DNA of 64,000 nt from Paractinoplanes deccanensis (GCF_016862115.1 NZ_BOMI01000053.1:1-64000), one strand, 5' to 3'; shown: positions 7,394 through 15,967, counted from the stretch's first letter. Notes: generated by a model not told the origin, from the sequence alone. A program made the numbers and translations.

Positions 7394-9098
7394 GGGATCC
7401 TCCGGGCGCGTTGTGCTGGATGTTGACGGTGCGGCCGCCGAAGCTCTGCTGGCCGCCGTGGAAGGTGGCGTTCTCGATGGAGACGGAGGCCACGGCGGCG
7501 CGGAACTCGGTGGTGTCGACGCCGCTGTCCGCCAGGTGGTCGAGGACCGTCTCGTTGACCACGCGGTCGAGCAGCTTCACGTACTTCTCCGCGTCGAGCA
7601 CCTGCATGAACTTGACCGTCGGGCGCTGGGAGGCCAGCTCGCGGACGCTGAAGTGGGCGCCGTAGTCGTAGAAGCGGAACTCGTCGGCGCTGCGGCCCGA
7701 GCGGGCCATCCTGCTCGGCAGGCGCAGCGTGTCCCAGGCGAGGCGCATCAGGTGTACGGGGCCGAGCACGTTGTCGCGGAGGAAGTTGCTCAAGGTGTCC
7801 GCGACCGCGTGGGCCGTGACGCGCTCGGGGCGCACGTTGTCGACGAACTGGTAGAGCGGGCGCACCTGCGGCATCACCGTGCACACGAACTCGGTGTAGA
7901 GCATGCCGCCCTCGACAGCCAGGTGGATGAACGCGGTGACGCCGATCCCCGAGTCCTGGGCGGGCAGCACGAGACGGCCGTCCGGCGTACGGATCTCCTT
8001 GCCGCTGGCGGGGATCACGGCCCGCAGGTAGTGGCGCAGGCCGCCCTGCGGGCTCGCCATGATGGCGTCGATGGTCTCGGGTGAGGCGAGCGTGCGCGGG
8101 GTGCGGGTCTGCGGGTCGATCAGCGGGTCGTCGGCGCGGCGGTTGCCGTCGGCGGCCACGTAGGGCACGACGTAGATGTTCGGGATGCGCTCGCCCGCAC
8201 GCAGCCGCTCGTCGCGCAGGCCCAGGACGGCGTCGTGCACGCGCCGGTTGAGGGCGGCGGTGTCGAGGGCCACCCGGCCGTCGTCGCCGGCGGACGGGCG
8301 CAGGGTGACGGCGAACGACCAGCTGTGCTCGATGAAGCCCGCACCCGCGTACGGATCGGTGTCCTGCACGCAGATGTTGCCCCGCTGCATCGCCGCGACC
8401 ACGCCGAGCCGCCACTCCACGCGGGGGTTGTGGCCGCGCGGCACGACCGGCGGGACGCCCGGCGCCAATTCGGTGGTGAGGATGCCGTACGCCTGCCGGC
8501 GCGACAGGAACAGCGCCGCGCCCATCGCGATCGCCAGGGCGAGCGGCGACACCAGCAGGAAGGTCTGCACGCCGCCGGCGAGGAGCCCGCTCGACGTGGA
8601 GCCGTAGTCGTCGAACGGATCGTCCGGCACGGAGAACCCGGCGGACGCGATGAAGCCGGCCGCGACGACCTGGAGCAGCAGGTAGCCCAGGAAGCAGAAG
8701 ACCAGGCCCGCGAGCGCCGCCAGGCCGGCGAGGCGCATCGCGCGGGGCAGCTCCCGGTACGCCGACGAGCGCAGGAACACGACGATCGCGGCGAAGCCCA
8801 GCCAGGCGATCGTGGCGATGCTGTTGGCGCAGAGGCCGGCGATCAGCAGCGCGGTGACCACCGCGTACCGGATCAGCAGCAGCCGCCGGGCGCGGAGGCA
8901 GTGCCGCACCACGGGATCGAGGTCGAACCCGTACGAGGGCGGCACCGCCTTGCGCTCCGACTCGACGACCTCGCGGATGACCGCGTTGGCGAAGTCGGGG
9001 TCCAGATAGGGCGCTCCGCACAGCTGGCGCGTGGTGTCGTTGAGCGTGGTTCCCGGCACGTACGACGGCATGCTCAGCAGCGGCTGCGGATCGGACAT
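7386..9098 (-). CDS. Multi-pass membrane protein with C-terminal amyloid-signalling-like motif
   Basis: A 570-aa protein, not recognised as a named family. A cytoplasmic N-terminus (about 1-70) precedes hydrophobic segments at roughly 73-92, 93-111, 120-153 and 176-200, the last followed by basic RRQ. A large soluble region (about 205-535) contains WSFAVTLRPSAGDDGRVALD and a segment with an HLAVEGGMLYTEFV strand. The final 30 residues carry FHGGQQSFGG then NIQHN, the same motif that opens the next gene. It lies 20 bp downstream of the M6 protease gene and overlaps the 112-aa gene by 8 nt. A membrane protein with a terminal prion-like motif next to a partner with the same motif suggests signalling by templated assembly; this is inference. 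Confidence 0.8.
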   Translation of the reverse strand: MSDPQPLLSMPSYVPGTTLNDTTRQLCGAPYLDPDFANAVIREVVESERKAVPPSYGFDLDPVVRHCLRARRLLLIRYAVVTALLIAGLCANSIATIAWLGFAAIVVFLRSSAYRELPRAMRLAGLAALAGLVFCFLGYLLLQVVAAGFIASAGFSVPDDPFDDYGSTSSGLLAGGVQTFLLVSPLALAIAMGAALFLSRRQAYGILTTELAPGVPPVVPRGHNPRVEWRLGVVAAMQRGNICVQDTDPYAGAGFIEHSWSFAVTLRPSAGDDGRVALDTAALNRRVHDAVLGLRDERLRAGERIPNIYVVPYVAADGNRRADDPLIDPQTRTPRTLASPETIDAIMASPQGGLRHYLRAVIPASGKEIRTPDGRLVLPAQDSGIGVTAFIHLAVEGGMLYTEFVCTVMPQVRPLYQFVDNVRPERVTAHAVADTLSNFLRDNVLGPVHLMRLAWDTLRLPSRMARSGRSADEFRFYDYGAHFSVRELASQRPTVKFMQVLDAEKYVKLLDRVVNETVLDHLADSGVDTTEFRAAVASVSIENATFHGGQQSFGGRTVNIQHNAPGGSRA

Positions 9099-9118
9099 GC
9101 CGGGAACCTATCGAAGTT

Positions 9119-10912
9119 TCACTTCGCGGGTGGGGTCACTTTCACCGTCATCAGTGGCAGCGGCCCGGTGATCTGGGTCTTCACCTCGATTTTCACGCCG
9201 GCGCCGGCGACCTTCACCGAGTTCTGCGGGTTGGCGGTGTTGTAGTACCGCAGCGGATCCGAGTCGTCGAAGACCGGGATCGCGCGCTGCCGCGGCACGG
9301 ACACGGCGGCCCCGTTGCGGTGGAACGTCACCGGGTCGGTCGACTGGAGGCCGAACGTGGCGTCGAACGGCTGGCGCCGGTTGCCGAGCAGCACGCCGTC
9401 GGGGAAGACGATCGGCGTGGGGCGCGCGTCGACCGGCAGGGACAGGCCGGTGCCGGGGTGCCGGCTCGTGTTGTTGTTGCCGGCCGCCGGGTTCACATAC
9501 CAGACGAGCAGACCGTCCTGGTACGGGAAGCGCTCGGCCCAGTCGGGCTTCGTGTCGGCCCAGCCCCAGTTGTAGGGGCCGACCTTCAGGGTCTCGTCGT
9601 AGCCGGTGTAGGTGCGGTACTCCGCGGCGTAGTACGAGCCGTCGGCGAGCGGGATCACCACGGCCTGCGGCAGCGCGCTCTCGCCGTTCGCCGCCGTGCC
9701 CAGGGTGATGTATTTGCTCGTGCCGGGCTTGACCGTCACGAAGTTGGACCAGCCGAGGAAGATCTTCTCCCAGGCGCCCATGTATCCGGGCGTCGAGCCG
9801 ATGGTCGGCGCGCCGCGGCCCAGCCAGGAGCCGGCCGACATCAGCGTCCAGAAGCCGGTGCCGTTGTCGCCGCCCGCGGTGTCGTAGAGGTCGGGCAGGC
9901 CGAGGTCGTGGCCGTACTCGTGGGCGAAGACGCCGAGGCCGCCGTTCTCCGGCTCGGTCGTGTAGTCGCCGATCCAGATGCCGGTGTCGCCGATCTGCAC
10001 GCCGCCGGCCAGGTTGCCCTCGGGGCCCGCCTCGCCGGCCAGGTCGGAGAACGCGTACCAGCGGTGGGCCCAGATCGCGTCGGCGCCCTGCGCGCCGCCG
10101 CCGGCCTCCTCACCCTCGCCCGCGTGGATGGCCTGGAAGTGGTCGACGTAGCCGTCCGGCTCGTTGAAGTCGCCGTCGCCGTCGAAGTCGTCGCGGTCCC
10201 AGACGTCGAAGGTCTTCAGGTACGCGGCGACCTCGGCGGGGGTCTTCCCGGCGGCGATCTGCGCGTCGTACCAGGCGGTGGCGCTGTCCTTGACGAAGTT
10301 CCAGTAGCCGTCGGACTCGTCGATCTCGTTGCTGCCGTAGCGGGCCTCGTTGTAGGGCACCTTCACCCAGTCGGAGACGTCGCCGCCGACCGTGTACCGG
10401 CCGCCCGACTGCTTGTAGTAGAAGTTCGTCATGGACTCCTTGTTCTTGGCGAACAGGAGCTCCTTGTAGTACGCCGGGGTGAAGTCGGCGCGCCAGATCG
10501 TCGAGTTGTCGACCGCCCGGTTGGGCTGCGGGATCTGGTTGTGCAGCGGCCCGGCGGTGCCGCCGGCCGCCGGGTAGGTCGCGTCGCCGAACTCGACCAG
10601 GAAGGTGAGGACCGGGTCGGTCTTGGTCTCCTTCTTGCGGTATTCGACGTAGCGGCCCTGGCCGAGCTTGATGACCTCGGACCCGGTCCTCTGCTCGGTC
10701 GTCGCCTGGCCGGCGATGAGCTTGCGCAGGGCTTCCGTACGCTCGGCCTCGCGCTCCTCGCCGAGCGGGTGGGGCAGGTTGTCCTCGCCGAGCGAAGCGG
10801 TCGGCTCCCTGTCGGCTCGCTCCGGCCCCGCGCCGGGCGCGGCGGCGGCGGGCGTGGCGATGAGGCTCGCCACCACCGCGCCGGCCAGCGCGACGCTGAT
10901 TCTCTTCCTCAA
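9119..10912 (-). CDS. Secreted M6-family metalloprotease (immune inhibitor A type)
   Basis: A secreted zinc protease of 597 aa. An N-terminal signal peptide (RKRISVALAGAVVASLIA, then AxA at about 22-26) is followed by a propeptide. The catalytic domain holds the zinc site HEYGHDLGLPD (about residues 330-340, HExxHxxGxxD), with DFDGDGDFNEPDGYVDHF just upstream, a typical calcium-binding-like segment of immune inhibitor A proteases. The start is TTG at 10912 with AAGGAG 8 nt upstream. Family members degrade host or competitor proteins outside the cell. It is the first gene of a minus-strand run with the two motif proteins, though a 20-bp gap does not prove that they share a function. Confidence 0.93.
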   Translation of the reverse strand: MRKRISVALAGAVVASLIATPAAAAPGAGPERADREPTASLGEDNLPHPLGEEREAERTEALRKLIAGQATTEQRTGSEVIKLGQGRYVEYRKKETKTDPVLTFLVEFGDATYPAAGGTAGPLHNQIPQPNRAVDNSTIWRADFTPAYYKELLFAKNKESMTNFYYKQSGGRYTVGGDVSDWVKVPYNEARYGSNEIDESDGYWNFVKDSATAWYDAQIAAGKTPAEVAAYLKTFDVWDRDDFDGDGDFNEPDGYVDHFQAIHAGEGEEAGGGAQGADAIWAHRWYAFSDLAGEAGPEGNLAGGVQIGDTGIWIGDYTTEPENGGLGVFAHEYGHDLGLPDLYDTAGGDNGTGFWTLMSAGSWLGRGAPTIGSTPGYMGAWEKIFLGWSNFVTVKPGTSKYITLGTAANGESALPQAVVIPLADGSYYAAEYRTYTGYDETLKVGPYNWGWADTKPDWAERFPYQDGLLVWYVNPAAGNNNTSRHPGTGLSLPVDARPTPIVFPDGVLLGNRRQPFDATFGLQSTDPVTFHRNGAAVSVPRQRAIPVFDDSDPLRYYNTANPQNSVKVAGAGVKIEVKTQITGPLPLMTVKVTPPAK

Positions 10913-11056
10913 GAGTCGTGCTCCTTCCGGAATGTTCTTCCCGTGGAGCCATAAAATCTCACATATTTCGATGTAGCAATGGGCTCGAACTTTTCTCAGC
11001 CAAGTAAAAAGTTGTCGATGTCTTGACTAAAGCTTCGCGCTCCCGAGGATGAGAGC

Positions 11057-12769
11057 ATGCAGCCGCTCCGCCGGGTCCTCCTCGCGCTCGCCGCCGTCGC
11101 CGCCGTCGCCCTCGGACTGCCGCCGTCCCCGGCCGCGGCGCACGGGACGCTCGGGATGTCCATTCCCGCCCAGGGGGCCACGGTCAGCTCGCCACTGGGC
11201 AGTGTGGAGCTCTTCTTCACCGAGCAGGTGCCCGCGAACGCGTACTTCGCCATCACCGCGCCCGGCGGCGGCCGGGTCGACAACGGGTGGGAGCACGCGG
11301 CGCCGAGACCGCTCGACAAGCCGGTCACCGAGTACTTCATGGTGAACGGGAAGTTCGAGCCGCGGCAGTACACGACGGGCTACCCGGCCCGGGTGCGCGT
11401 GGCCCACCTGCCGGAGGCGGGCGAGTACCGCGTCGAGTACCTGTCCCGGGCCTCCGACGGGGACTCGGTGCGCGGGTCGGTGACGTTCAAGTACACGGGA
11501 CCGGCGACGGCGGCGCCGGTGGGATGGGTGCCGCCGGCGAACCAGGCGGATCCGGCGCTGACCGCGGGGCACGAGGGGGCGCCCGCGTCGGCGCCCGCCG
11601 CCGGCGCCCCTCCGGCTTCCGCGGCGGCTCCGCCCGCGGCCGCCCGGCAGGCGGAGGACGGCCGGGGCGGGCTGCTCGCGTGGCTGGGCGGCGGGACGGC
11701 CGCCGTCGCCGCGGTGGCCGGCCTGCTGCTCTGGCGGCGACGCCACACCCTGTCCACGGCCCGGCCGTCGCCGAGGGGCGCGACCCGGGACCGGCCGAGG
11801 GCTGCCGCCCGCGCCAAGGGGCGCGACCGGCCGAAACGTCCGGGCGGGGCCGTCAGCCCCGCCGCGCCCGCCGACCCGCAGCCGGCCACGGCGGATCGCC
11901 GGTCGATCTCACTCGGCCCGCTCGCCGTCGGCGCCGTCGTGGTGGCGCTCATCGGCGGCTACGCGCTGGGCCGCACGACGGCCACGTCCGAGCGCCCCAC
12001 CCCATCGGCCCAGGCCGCCGCCGCGGTGGCGACCGGACACCAGCACGGCGGCGGCGCCGCCACCCTCGATGCCACCGGCACCACGGTCAGCGCCGGCGGC
12101 TACACCTTCCAGCCCGTCCACCGCTCCCAGCCGCGCGGCACCAAGGCCGCCTACTCCTTCCGCATCGTCGGCCCCGACAGGCAGCCCGCCACCCGCTACG
12201 CCGTGGTCCACGACAAGCCGCTGCACCTGGTGGTCACCGGCCGCGACCTGACCGGCTTCCAGCACCTGCACCCCACGATGTCCCCGGACGGCCTCTGGTC
12301 GGTCCCGCTCACCCTCCCCAAGGCGGGCACCTACCGCGTCTTCGCCGACTTCACCGTCGAAACCCCCGCCGGCGCCACGGTCCCCCTGGTCCTGGGCGCC
12401 GACCACCACGTCGCCGGCGACGCACCCCACGCCGAGCTGCCGTCACCCGCCGGCACCGCCCAGGCCGGCCCCTTCACCGTCACCATGCAGGGCGCACCGC
12501 GCGCCGGCGCCACCGTGCCCGTCCTGTTCCGGGTCACCCGCTCCGGCACGCCCGCCACCTTGGAGCCCTACCTCGGCTCGTACGGCCACCTGGTCATCCT
12601 CCGCGAGGGCGACCTCGGCTACGTCCACGTCCACCCCGACCCCGCCCTCGCCGACGGCGCCGTCAAGGTGGCCGTCTCGATCCCGGCCGCGGCCCGCTAT
12701 CGCGCCTTCCTGGAGTTCCAGGTCGCCGGCGAGGTCCACCGCGCCGAGTTCACCCTCGACCTGACCTGA
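11057..12769 (+). CDS. CopC-domain membrane protein with C-terminal His-rich domain
   Basis: A 570-aa exported protein. After a signal peptide (about 1-28, ending AAA before HGTLGM) comes a CopC domain (about 29-125), beginning with the mature-end His typical of copper-binding CopC. A Pro/Ala linker leads to a first membrane helix (about 213-230), an Arg/Lys-rich cytoplasmic stretch, a second helix (about 293-312), and an extracytoplasmic C-terminal domain (about 335-570). That domain has HQHGGG, FQHLHPTMSPDG and GYVHVHPD and resembles the domain found in actinobacterial copper-related secreted proteins. A role in copper delivery or resistance is likely but not proven. The fusion of CopC with a second His-rich domain across two helices is unusual. 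It is convergent with the MFS gene. Confidence 0.85.
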   Translation: MQPLRRVLLALAAVAAVALGLPPSPAAAHGTLGMSIPAQGATVSSPLGSVELFFTEQVPANAYFAITAPGGGRVDNGWEHAAPRPLDKPVTEYFMVNGKFEPRQYTTGYPARVRVAHLPEAGEYRVEYLSRASDGDSVRGSVTFKYTGPATAAPVGWVPPANQADPALTAGHEGAPASAPAAGAPPASAAAPPAAARQAEDGRGGLLAWLGGGTAAVAAVAGLLLWRRRHTLSTARPSPRGATRDRPRAAARAKGRDRPKRPGGAVSPAAPADPQPATADRRSISLGPLAVGAVVVALIGGYALGRTTATSERPTPSAQAAAAVATGHQHGGGAATLDATGTTVSAGGYTFQPVHRSQPRGTKAAYSFRIVGPDRQPATRYAVVHDKPLHLVVTGRDLTGFQHLHPTMSPDGLWSVPLTLPKAGTYRVFADFTVETPAGATVPLVLGADHHVAGDAPHAELPSPAGTAQAGPFTVTMQGAPRAGATVPVLFRVTRSGTPATLEPYLGSYGHLVILREGDLGYVHVHPDPALADGAVKVAVSIPAAARYRAFLEFQVAGEVHRAEFTLDLT

Positions 12770-12798
12770 CCCACGCCCGGATCCTCGTGCGTGGCTTC

Positions 12799-12815
12799 GC
12801 ACCCTCACCGGGTGC
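12799..12815. terminator. Short hairpin between convergent genes
   Basis: GCACCC (12799-12804) and GGGTGC (12810-12815) pair with a 5-nt loop. It sits where the CopC-fusion and MFS transcripts converge and overlaps the last codons of the MFS gene. There is no U-tract, as is common in actinomycetes; a weak candidate. Confidence 0.3.
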
Positions 12816-13971
12816 GCAACGCCAGCTGCTCCCGCCCGCGGCCGGCCGGTTGACCGCAGGCCAGCAGCAAGGCGATCCCCCCGAGCGCCGCCCCGATCAC
12901 CACCGTGCTCGCCACGCCGAACCCCGACACCGCCAGGCCACCGGCGACGGCCCCGAGCGCGATCCCGACGTTGACCGCGGCTGACAGCGTTGCGGCCGCC
13001 ACGTCGGAGCGTCCCGGCGCCACCTGCAGGACCAGACCACCCAGCGCTGCCGTGAACGCCGCGAACGCCATGCCGGACAGGGCGATCATGCCGACGGCCA
13101 CCACCGGCTGCCGGCCGAACATGGACAGGACGAGCAGTGTCACGGTCTGCAGCATCACGGTCGATATCAGGGCAAGCCACGGGTTGCGGTCGACGAACGC
13201 TCCGATCGCGAGCATGGCGAGCACGCTGGCGATGCCGCGCGCCAGCAGGATGGCGCCGACGGACGCGGCGGCGAAGCCGGTGACCTCGGTGACGAACAGG
13301 GCGACATAGGTGTAGGCGGCGATCGCGCCGGCCGTCGTCAGGATGGCGATCACCACGAGCAGCCAGAACCGCCGGGCGTCGGGAGTCGCGCCATAGGTGG
13401 CGTGCCCCTCGCCGGGCCGCGTCGACGGCAGCAGGGTGGCCACCACGACCAGGACCACCGCGCCGAGGCCGGCCACCGCCAAGAACGACGCCTGCCACCC
13501 GGCCTTCTCGCCCAGCCAGGTGCCGGCGGGCACGCCGGCGAGCAGCGCGACGTTGCCGCCGGCGAACACCACCGCGACCACCCGTCCGCGCAGGCCGGGC
13601 CGGAACAGCTCGGCCGCGGCCGGCACCACCACCGCCCAGAACAGGGCGTGGGTCAGTCCGGTGGCCACCCGGGCCGCCGCTGCTTGCGCGAACGAGGTCG
13701 CGAAGACCGTGGCCGCGTTGCTGACGACGAAGCCGGCCAGCAGCCCCGACAGCAACCGCCGGCGTGGGATGCGGCGGGCCAGCACGGTCAACGGGACCGA
13801 GGCGATCATCACGACCGCGCCGTAGACGGTGACCAGCATGCCGACTCGGGACGGGGAGATGTCCAGGTCGGCGGCCATGGGGAGCAGCAGGCCGACGGGC
13901 AGGCCCTCAGCAGTGCCGTACAGAAAGGTGCCGCCGGCCAAGCCGATCAGAGCACCAACCGCGCGCTTCAT
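12805..13971 (-). CDS. MFS transporter (DHA1 drug:H+ antiporter type)
   Basis: A 388-aa inner-membrane protein with about 12 hydrophobic helices. The N-terminal half has LPMAADLDISPSRVGMLVT and a loop of the RIPRRRLL type between helices 2 and 3, as in DHA1 exporters of the AraJ/Cmx group; SxxGxxxGP-like spacing is seen in helix 5. The likely job is efflux of a small toxic compound, substrate unknown. GAGGTGA lies just upstream of the ATG at 13971. The gene diverges from a CGNR-type regulator, and the gap contains an inverted repeat, so regulator-controlled efflux is the natural reading. Confidence 0.88.
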   Translation of the reverse strand: MKRAVGALIGLAGGTFLYGTAEGLPVGLLLPMAADLDISPSRVGMLVTVYGAVVMIASVPLTVLARRIPRRRLLSGLLAGFVVSNAATVFATSFAQAAAARVATGLTHALFWAVVVPAAAELFRPGLRGRVVAVVFAGGNVALLAGVPAGTWLGEKAGWQASFLAVAGLGAVVLVVVATLLPSTRPGEGHATYGATPDARRFWLLVVIAILTTAGAIAAYTYVALFVTEVTGFAAASVGAILLARGIASVLAMLAIGAFVDRNPWLALISTVMLQTVTLLVLSMFGRQPVVAVGMIALSGMAFAAFTAALGGLVLQVAPGRSDVAAATLSAAVNVGIALGAVAGGLAVSGFGVASTVVIGAALGGIALLLACGQPAGRGREQLALRTR

Positions 13972-13982
13972 GGGTTCACCTC

Positions 13983-14059
13983 GTTTCCAGCTAAGTTAGT
14001 TTTGATGGAAACATGGCACCGGCCGACGCGCAACTGGTAAAGTCCATTTTGATGGAAAC
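13983..14059. promoter_or_regulatory. Probable operator: inverted and direct repeats between MFS and CGNR genes
   Basis: GTTTCCA (13983-13989) and TGGAAAC (14006-14012) form a 7-bp inverted repeat with a 16-nt spacer. A 14-nt stretch, TTTTGATGGAAACA, occurs at 14000-14013 and again at 14047-14060, so there are three half-sites. The second copy includes the likely start codon of the CGNR gene, which would suit autoregulation. Confidence 0.5.
14038..14043 (+). promoter_or_regulatory. -10 hexamer of a possible leaderless promoter (CGNR regulator)
   Basis: TAAAGT lies 8 nt before the ATG at 14052, and no ribosome binding site is seen. This supports the inner start rather than the ATG at 14013. 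Confidence 0.4.
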
Positions 14060-14711
14060 AGTGACGCGCATGCGCCTGGTCGGCGGCAACCTCGCCCTCG
14101 ACTTCGTCAACACGCGGGTCGGTCCACCGGGCGCCGCTCCGGACGACGACGTGCTCACGGGCTATCCCGAGCTGATCGCCTGGGGCAGGTACGCGGGCGA
14201 CCTCACCGACGCCGAGGCGACAGCCCTGCGCCACCACGCCCGCGACGACGCAGCCGGCGCGGAGACCACCTTTCTGCGCGCGCTGCACACCCGCGACTAC
14301 CTCGACGCGATATTTCAGGGGCTGGCCGCCGGCCGGAGCCCGGACCCGACCGCCCTGGCCCGATTGCGGGACGACGAAGCGGACGCGATCGCCCACGCCC
14401 AGCTCGACCCGGACAGCGGCTTCGCCTGGACCTGGCGGGACGACCACTCGCCGGCGCGCCCGCTACGGCCGGTGGTGCACGCGGCGATCACGCTGCTCAC
14501 CACGGCCACGACGCAACGCATCAAGAGGTGCGAGGGCTGCAGCTTCGTCTTCCACGACGAGAGCAAGAACCGCAGCCGCCGCTGGTGCAGCATGGAGGAC
14601 TGCGGCACCGCCGAGAAGATGCGGCGCTACGTCGCCGCACGGCGCAGCCGGCTCATGCGCGAGCGGTCAAGTGACGCAACGCCCCGCCGGCCGTCGGCCG
14701 GCCTGCCGTAG
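14052..14711 (+). CDS. CGNR zinc-finger / ABATE-domain transcriptional regulator
   Basis: A 219-aa protein. The N-terminal part matches the ABATE domain (RLVGGNLALDFVNT, then DDDVLTGYPELIAWGR), predicted to bind a stress ligand. The C-terminus carries the CGNR-type zinc finger: RCEGCSFVFHDESKNRSRRW, then CSMEDCGTAEKMRRY, with four cysteines for zinc and a basic DNA-contacting stretch (here CGTAEK replaces the CGNR tetrad). The start at 14052 (METVTRMRLVGG) is preferred over 14013 on the position of TAAAGT and because homologues begin close to the RLVGG segment. It is divergent from the MFS exporter and is the likely sensor-regulator of that gene. Confidence 0.85.
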   Translation: METVTRMRLVGGNLALDFVNTRVGPPGAAPDDDVLTGYPELIAWGRYAGDLTDAEATALRHHARDDAAGAETTFLRALHTRDYLDAIFQGLAAGRSPDPTALARLRDDEADAIAHAQLDPDSGFAWTWRDDHSPARPLRPVVHAAITLLTTATTQRIKRCEGCSFVFHDESKNRSRRWCSMEDCGTAEKMRRYVAARRSRLMRERSSDATPRRPSAGLP

Positions 14712-14769
14712 CGCGACGACTCGGGCTCCGCATCCACGGGCCTCGTTCTCGCCGCGGCACCGCGCCCAA

Positions 14770-15238
14770 GCTGCCCAGCGCGGCGCGGCCGTCTGCCTGC
14801 CGGCGGTGCACGACCCGGCCTCGCGGCTGTTCAGCGCCGAGGGACTGTACGACCCGGGCCTCGCCCTGCGTCTCGACCCTCCCGCCGAGGCCAACGACGT
14901 GCGGGCCGACGGCCTGACGCTGATCATGGCCACCGGCGCGAACCGCGGCGGCAAGTCCACCTTCCTGCGCAGCGTGGGGCTGGCCCAGCTGATGGCGGCC
15001 GCCGGAACGTTCGTCCGAACGCGAGGGCTCCGGCATCGCCCGCCGCATCCTCGACGCGATGACCGAAGCGGACATCACCGTCGCGTTCGTCACCCACCTG
15101 TACGAGCTGGCGCGGGACTGCTACGACGAGCGCGGCCGGTTCCCCGCCCTGTTCCTCCGCGCCGAACGAGACCGTTCCTTCCGCCTGCGCGGGAGCGCAC
15201 CGCAGCCCTCCAGTCACGGCGCCGACCTGTGGAACTGA
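14770..15238 (+). pseudogene. MutS-like ATPase remnant with internal deletion
   Basis: Two reading frames together give pieces of a MutS-family ATPase domain. The first (about 14773-15015) reads AQRGAAVCLPAVHDPASRLF, GLYDPGLALRL, then Walker A GANRGGKSTFLRSVGLAQLM and AGTFV. At about 15016 the frame changes, and the second piece (to the TGA at 15238) reads EREGSGIARRILDAMTEADI and VAFVTHLYELARD, the segment after the signature loop. Walker B and the intervening residues are missing, so a deletion with frameshift removed the catalytic centre. The N-terminal mismatch-binding and lever domains are absent. The intact relative is probably one of the MutS-like proteins of actinomycetes. No start codon with a ribosome binding site is evident. 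Confidence 0.75.
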
Positions 15239-15295
15239 GTGGCGCTCAGGCGCGGCCGAAGCGGGTTGCGGCTAAGACATCGAAACACGTCGCTT

Positions 15296-15301
15296 TAGGC
15301 T
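15296..15301 (+). promoter_or_regulatory. -10 hexamer of a probable leaderless promoter (HAD hydrolase)
   Basis: TAGGCT lies 6 nt before the ATG at 15308; no ribosome binding site. The same hexamer at the same distance precedes the LAL gene at 45259. Confidence 0.55.
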
Positions 15302-15307
15302 CACCCC

Positions 15308-15967
15308 ATGATCCGTGCCGTGGCGTTCGACGTCGGTGAGTGTCTGGTCGATGAGACGCGGGAGTATGGGACCTGGGCTGACTGGCTCGGCGTGCCGCGG
15401 CACACCTTCTCGGCGATGTTCGGCGCGGTCATCGCGCAGGGCCGCGACTATCGCGAGACGTTCCAGGTGTTCCGGCCGGGCTTCGACTTAACGGAGGAGC
15501 GGGAGAAGCGGGCCGCGGCGGGGAAGCCGGAGTGGTTCGGCGAGGACGATCTTTACCCCGACGTCCGGCAGACTCTGAGCGCGCTGCGTGCGGCCGGCTT
15601 GTGGGTCGGTATCGCGGGTAACCAGACGGTTCGCGCGGGCGGAATTCTGCGGTCGTTGGACCTGCCGTCCGACTTGATCGCGACCTCGGACGACTGGGGC
15701 GTGTCGAAGCCGAATCTGGGCTTCTTCGAGGCGTTGGCCAAGGAGATGCCCGCGTTGCCGGAGGAGACGGTCTACGTCGGCGACCGTCTCGACAACGACG
15801 TGATCCCGGCTTCTCGTGCGGGCTTCAAGACGGCGTTGATCCGGCGCGGGCCGTGGGCCTCCATCCAGCAGCATGAACCTGATGCAGAGCGGGTGCCGAC
15901 TCTGCGGATCGACTCGCTGGCGGAGCTGCCCGAGCGGATCGCGGCCCTCGACGCTGCAGAGCGCTGA
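15308..15967 (+). CDS. HAD-superfamily hydrolase
   Basis: A 219-aa cytoplasmic phosphatase-like protein. Motif I is VAFDVGECLVDE, with the nucleophilic Asp at residue 8 and Gly in place of the second Asp, as in many HAD enzymes of the FDxGG type. Motif II is in WVGIAGNQT, motif III the Lys of WGVSKPNLGFF, and motif IV YVGDRLDNDVIPA. The cap inserted between motifs I and II (residues about 15-90) is helical, type C1. The substrate is not evident. It stands alone between pseudogene debris and a surface protein. The start is supported by a TAGGCT hexamer 6 nt upstream. Confidence 0.9.
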   Translation: MIRAVAFDVGECLVDETREYGTWADWLGVPRHTFSAMFGAVIAQGRDYRETFQVFRPGFDLTEEREKRAAAGKPEWFGEDDLYPDVRQTLSALRAAGLWVGIAGNQTVRAGGILRSLDLPSDLIATSDDWGVSKPNLGFFEALAKEMPALPEETVYVGDRLDNDVIPASRAGFKTALIRRGPWASIQQHEPDAERVPTLRIDSLAELPERIAALDAAER

